Source: Sindora glabra (lineage: Eukaryota; Streptophyta; Magnoliopsida; Fabales; Fabaceae). From it: DNA of 64,000 nucleotides. The stretch spans positions 1,741,001 to 1,805,000 of the forward strand of contig CM035236.1 of assembly GCA_020226215.1 (NCBI GenBank), given 5' to 3'. Numbering within the stretch: position 1 is the first letter of the stretch; the number at the start of each line of letters is the position of its first letter. Both the position numbers and the translations under genes were made by a program. Positions 60,476 through 64,000 of this stretch are shown here, piece by piece. The notes beneath the pieces are model-generated. The model saw only the letters and a program-made list of their open reading frames with translations, did not search any database and was not told where the DNA came from.

Positions 60476-60779
60476 AGCAAAAAAGGGAGATAAAGAAAAA
60501 CATTTAAAGAATGGTTTTTACCTTGGTTCATTAATAAGAACGTGAGCTTGCATAATTTTATTAGCTTTTGTAAGAAATGTTTAAGAAATTATATTTTTAG
60601 TGCTTTTATTTACAAACTTGTTATTGATGACAAGTTTGAATACTTGCATGAAATCATTGATTCTTATTTTTTATTTAATTTAAGTGGTTATTTGTTAATG
60701 ATATAAGTGGAAAAAGAAAATTTCTAAATCCAAAGAAATCTAAGTAGAGATAATTCATTATAAGTTCTTGAAAAGACAA

Positions 60780-60908
60780 TAACTATATTTTTTTGTTTGA
60801 ATTTTTATGGTAAGTTTGATATGAGTGCTTCTTTTAGTGTTTCTAATCTAATTCCTCTTGATGTGGATTTTGAAAATTCGAGGACAAATCTTTTCAAAGG
60901 AAAGGGGA
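60780..60908 (+). pseudogene. End of gypsy polyprotein and polypurine tract
   Basis: The frame FYGKFDMSASFSVSNLIPLD followed by ENSRTN-like codons is the typical C-terminal end of this pol lineage. AAAGGAAAGGGGA at 60896-60908 is the polypurine tract that primes plus-strand DNA synthesis, 3 bp before the 3' LTR. Confidence 0.75.
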
Positions 60909-60911
60909 TGA

Positions 60912-61735
60912 TGTGATCTTAGAAGGGATCACTATAAAGAATTAACTAAAAAAATTAAGGAGCTTGCATGCTTGAAAAGAAAGTTTGGAACTTGGAAAAG
61001 ACTCTGCAATTAGTCCTAAGTGATTTGAATTTCAAGGAGGGGTAAATCACAAGGAAGTGAACTTGGAGGAGATTGTTCAAGAGCATTTGAATTGTGTCAT
61101 ATCATTACTAAGTTAGCACCATATTACTATCATATTATCAAAGAGGTGGAGTCACATCAACACCATATTAATCATGATTCACATCACTGTCACATCATCA
61201 AAGAGATAACCCTACATTAATATTTATTAAAGAGGTGGAGCCATATCAATGCCCCATTAGTCATAATCCACATCTTCACTACATCATTAAGGAGATAGCA
61301 TTATATTAATGCCACATTAGTCATAATTCTACTTAGTGCTATTTTAGCCCATTTTACTATTATTTTAGCGTTTTAGACTTTAATTTAGCGTTTAAGCCTT
61401 TAATTTATGTTTATTTTGTGTTAAATCATTTTATAGCATTTTTGGGCTTATTTGATATTATTTAAGTCCAATTTTTAATTAATATTTTAAAAATTTATAT
61501 AAAGAGACTTGTTTCATATAATAAATCAGATTTTAACTTTTGATATTATTACAATCTGATTACTTATAAGGGTTTTCTCTCTAATTTCTAAGAATTTGAA
61601 GATTTATTAGATCAAATATAACTTTTATGGCATTAATTTTATCTTTTATTACTTTTAATCTTTTTCTTTTTTCTAAAGCATGATAAGCATATCCTTTTTT
61701 TTATTTGATTTAGTTGAATTGGGATAAATCCAACA
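60912..61735 (+). repeat. 3' LTR of plus-strand Ty3/gypsy element
   Basis: It starts TGTGATCTTAG right after the polypurine tract and ends AATCCAACA. It is collinear with 52701-53454 and contains several direct repeats of a CATATTAATCAT/CACATCA type. Confidence 0.88.
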
Positions 61736-62426
61736 GGGATTCACATTAAAAAAGAACAATAAAAGTAAGAAAAAAATTAACAAATTATTATGTATCAAAA
61801 TAGAAAAAAAGAAGAAACATTAATTTACAACATTGTTATTATATAAGAAATAGAAATTCAAAATCTAACTCTAATTTATCATGTGAAAGGAAAAATAAAT
61901 TAATACAAAAATTTTCACAAAATCATCACCTAAATAATAATAAACAAAATAAATATTTATATTTCTTCAAATTAATGCCAATATTATCATTTATTAAAGA
62001 AAATACTAATTTATATAAATATCATTGTTGCTTAAAAGGCAGTCATAAAATTATCATCAAAATAATTGATCTAGTGGTATTAAGTTAATATTTTATCTTA
62101 AAAGTTATGAATTTGAATTAAGATATTAATTATTCACAAGGAGGAAAAAAGTTTTTATTTAGTGTGTTGTTATTCTACATTTGAACTTAGTCTTGTTTCA
62201 TTTAAAATAAATGAGAGTTGTATTTTATTTTTTAGGGAAAACAAAAGTTAGACACCAATGGGAGCAATCCCTTTATATAATAGTATAGATATTTTAAATT
62301 TATGTATTTATGAAAAATTGGAATTTGATACTAAAGTGACTAATTTAATAACAAATCGAGCTCAAATCAAGCATGAAGCTCATTTATAATTTGACTAAAT
62401 TTTTTATATATCATTATCTAGTTAAT
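61736..62426. other. AT-rich intergenic sequence
   Basis: No gene is seen. A TCTATACTATTATATAAAG block on the minus strand at about 62271-62289 resembles some plant Helitron 5' ends, but no matching 3' hairpin/CTRR end was found. Confidence 0.4.
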
Positions 62427-62850
62427 CACTACAAGAATTTTGTAATTTAGCAACAAAAATTAGTGATGAAATATAAGTCACAAATTTAATTTTTAGCCTA
62501 ATTTTAGAAATTAAAAAAATATAACTTTTAATAAAATAAATAACAATGGAACATTTCCTAATTATTGTTAATTTCATCAATAAATAATGTGAAAAGATTA
62601 CTTACAGAATTAGTGATAGAAGATTTTCTTTTTAAAAAAATTTATCGTCAAAAAATTGTATGAAATTTAGAAAATCCTTTAATAGAAAATTTAAATTTTT
62701 GCAAAAAATTGCAATGGAATTAAAATGATTTGATAATAAATCTGTAGCTAAATTAAATGTATTATTTTATTAAGTTTAAATTTATAATGAAAATTACCGT
62801 CACTAATTCCATTGTTATCTTTTGAATATAACAATTAAACGATAAAAGCT
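62427..62850. mobile_element. Possible CACTA-like terminus
   Basis: CACTACAAGAATTT at 62427 matches the conserved outer end of plant CACTA transposons. It is followed by subterminal TTAGTGATGAAA, TTAGTGATAGAA and reverse GTCACTAATTCC motifs. The opposite CTTGTAGTG end was not found in the window, so the element may be truncated or extend beyond 64 kb. Confidence 0.4.
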
Positions 62851-63829
62851 CCTTATTTTAGCAAATGACATTTTCTCTCCTGAAACCCTTTATCACCACA
62901 CCTCTTTAGCCTTTGTTGCCATCCTTTACTCTCCTTAATATCTTTTACTGCCTCCAAAAGCTTTTTTATTATGCCCTCTCTCTTTTAATCTTTTTTTTTT
63001 TTGTAAAAGGCGAGTTTTGTTGCTTAGGTTTGTTTAATAGTTTTGTGTGGAAGTTTTTAGATTTCTCTAGTAATTGAAGTTTAACTTATACTTTTCATGT
63101 ACTGCATAAGTATTGAAATGTTTTACAATTAGAATGTGAATTGAATCTATAAACTTAATGATTTAGGATTTGATGAAATAAAATTTGGATTTATATGTAA
63201 TTAGGGCTTTTATTTTGATTTAATTTGATACTATGATGATTTAAGGTTGATTAATATATTACAATGTATACATTGACTTTTTGTTTTCATGATTGCATTA
63301 GTTTTATTGATGTTATAATTAATTTACTCTTAGATCAGTAGATATATATAGGTGATAGGTAGTTATAGAGTTGAAATTAGAATAGTTGATGCTTTAGTAT
63401 TTTAAATATGTATTTCACTTATATGTTGCAACATAATTTTATTTGAATAGTAGTTAATGAATTGTTGGATAACATTTATATTATACAAAATAAGTATAGA
63501 TGTGCTTGAACATAAGCAATAAATATATAATAGAGTAGGTCCTAGTTAATTAGAAATAATAGCTAAATTGAATGAATGAGTTCATTGCATATGCTTGTAT
63601 AGAGGAGATTTTTTTTGAAAATTTAAAGGATTAGATGTCTATGTGCTAAGTGTGAATGAAGGAAGATTTTTGTGCTTAGTATTGTGGTTAAACATTTTTA
63701 TAGGAAATGATTCAAACCTAATTATTGGTGTTAGATATCTTACGGAGAGCAGATACCTTAATTCAAAGCTAGACATAACAATCCAAAGTCACCAAAGGCA
63801 AGTATTGGGTTTGAAGAACCTTGTAACTG

Positions 63830-63885
<56 letters not shown>

Positions 63886-64000
63886 GATTTATATATATGA
63901 ATTTTGGAGAAAATTTTAACATGAATGTTGGAAAATCTTTTAACCCCAATGTTGAAGGTCTTACTATATATTGGCTAGTGCATAATAACCTTCAACCACA
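62851..64000. other. AT-rich intergenic sequence to window end
   Basis: No gene is recognised. It contains the (AAT)n run at 63831-63885. Confidence 0.45.
63831..63885. repeat. (AAT)n microsatellite
   Basis: About 18 uninterrupted AAT units. Confidence 0.98.

Larger units (their letters stand above)
52701..61735 (+). mobile_element. Old plus-strand Ty3/gypsy retrotransposon with nested solo LTR
   Basis: Two LTRs, a tRNA-Met primer-binding site just inside the 5' LTR and a polypurine tract abutting the 3' LTR define the element. The internal region has decayed gag, aspartic protease, RT, RNase H and integrase pieces, all broken by stops. A foreign LTR is inserted at 53740-56187; without it the element is about 6.6 kb. 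No 5-bp target duplication flanks it (TATGA on the left, GGGAT on the right), from decay or recombination. Confidence 0.88.

Noticed and set aside
63643..63949. Frames with poly-Ile or poly-Leu runs at the window end
   Set aside because: They are translations of the (AAT)n microsatellite and its complement.
1..64000. tRNA, rRNA, snoRNA and CRISPR features
   Set aside because: I looked for B-box-like GGTTCGANTCC, regular short-repeat arrays and rRNA-like sequence on both strands and saw none convincing.

Overview
This is nuclear DNA from a flowering plant, almost certainly a eudicot. The genes carry GT-AG introns and encode plant-type proteins: a group B MAP kinase with a TEY loop, a cytosolic HSP90 ending in MEEVD, eS10, a GH28 polygalacturonase and a DUF604 glycosyltransferase-like protein. 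About two thirds of the window is AT-rich intergenic DNA full of decayed transposons. I cannot name the species from the sequence alone. All exon models were built by hand from splice signals, reading frame and family knowledge.

Layout: (1) 1-3.0 kb: a foldback element, a ribosomal-protein promoter (site II motifs, telo-box, TATA) and the eS10 gene (+), whose first coding exon appears to be just the ATG. (2) 3.4-10.9 kb: a long TIR (hAT-like) element abutting a decayed minus-strand Ty3/gypsy retrotransposon. (3) 11.15-13.8 kb: the HSP90 gene (-), four exons, with a TATA box and a heat-shock element. (4) 13.9-19.3 kb: AT-rich DNA, a minus-strand solo LTR at 15.4-17.0 kb and an unrecognised pair of open frames near 17.3-18.0 kb. 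(5) 19.3-22.4 kb: an MPK4-type MAP kinase (+), six exons. (6) 23.9-25.9 kb: a polygalacturonase (-), five exons. (7) 26-36 kb: very AT-rich DNA with a TIR element and several large tandem duplications, no gene seen. (8) 36.4-37.7 kb: an NTF2-like-fold protein gene (-), six exons. (9) 39.45-39.71 kb: a compact TATA-driven gene for a 53-residue basic protein (+). (10) 40-46.5 kb: two more foldback elements and a second copy of the hAT-like element. (11) 46.5-49.85 kb: a DUF604/GT31-like glycosyltransferase gene (+), three exons, with an upstream ORF. (12) 52.7-61.7 kb: an old plus-strand Ty3/gypsy element with both LTRs, a PBS and a polypurine tract; a solo LTR of the 15.4-kb family sits inside it, flanked by a perfect 5-bp target duplication. 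(13) 61.7-64 kb: AT-rich DNA with a CACTA-like terminus.

The genes are ordinary housekeeping, signalling and cell-wall genes with no operon-like logic. I found no convincing new multi-gene system. The most interesting items are the unlisted 53-residue gene, the ATG-only exon of eS10, the shared foldback family (one copy lies about 100 bp upstream of the eS10 promoter elements), the scrambled pol order in the 52.7-61.7 kb retroelement, and the nested solo LTR with its target-site duplication.
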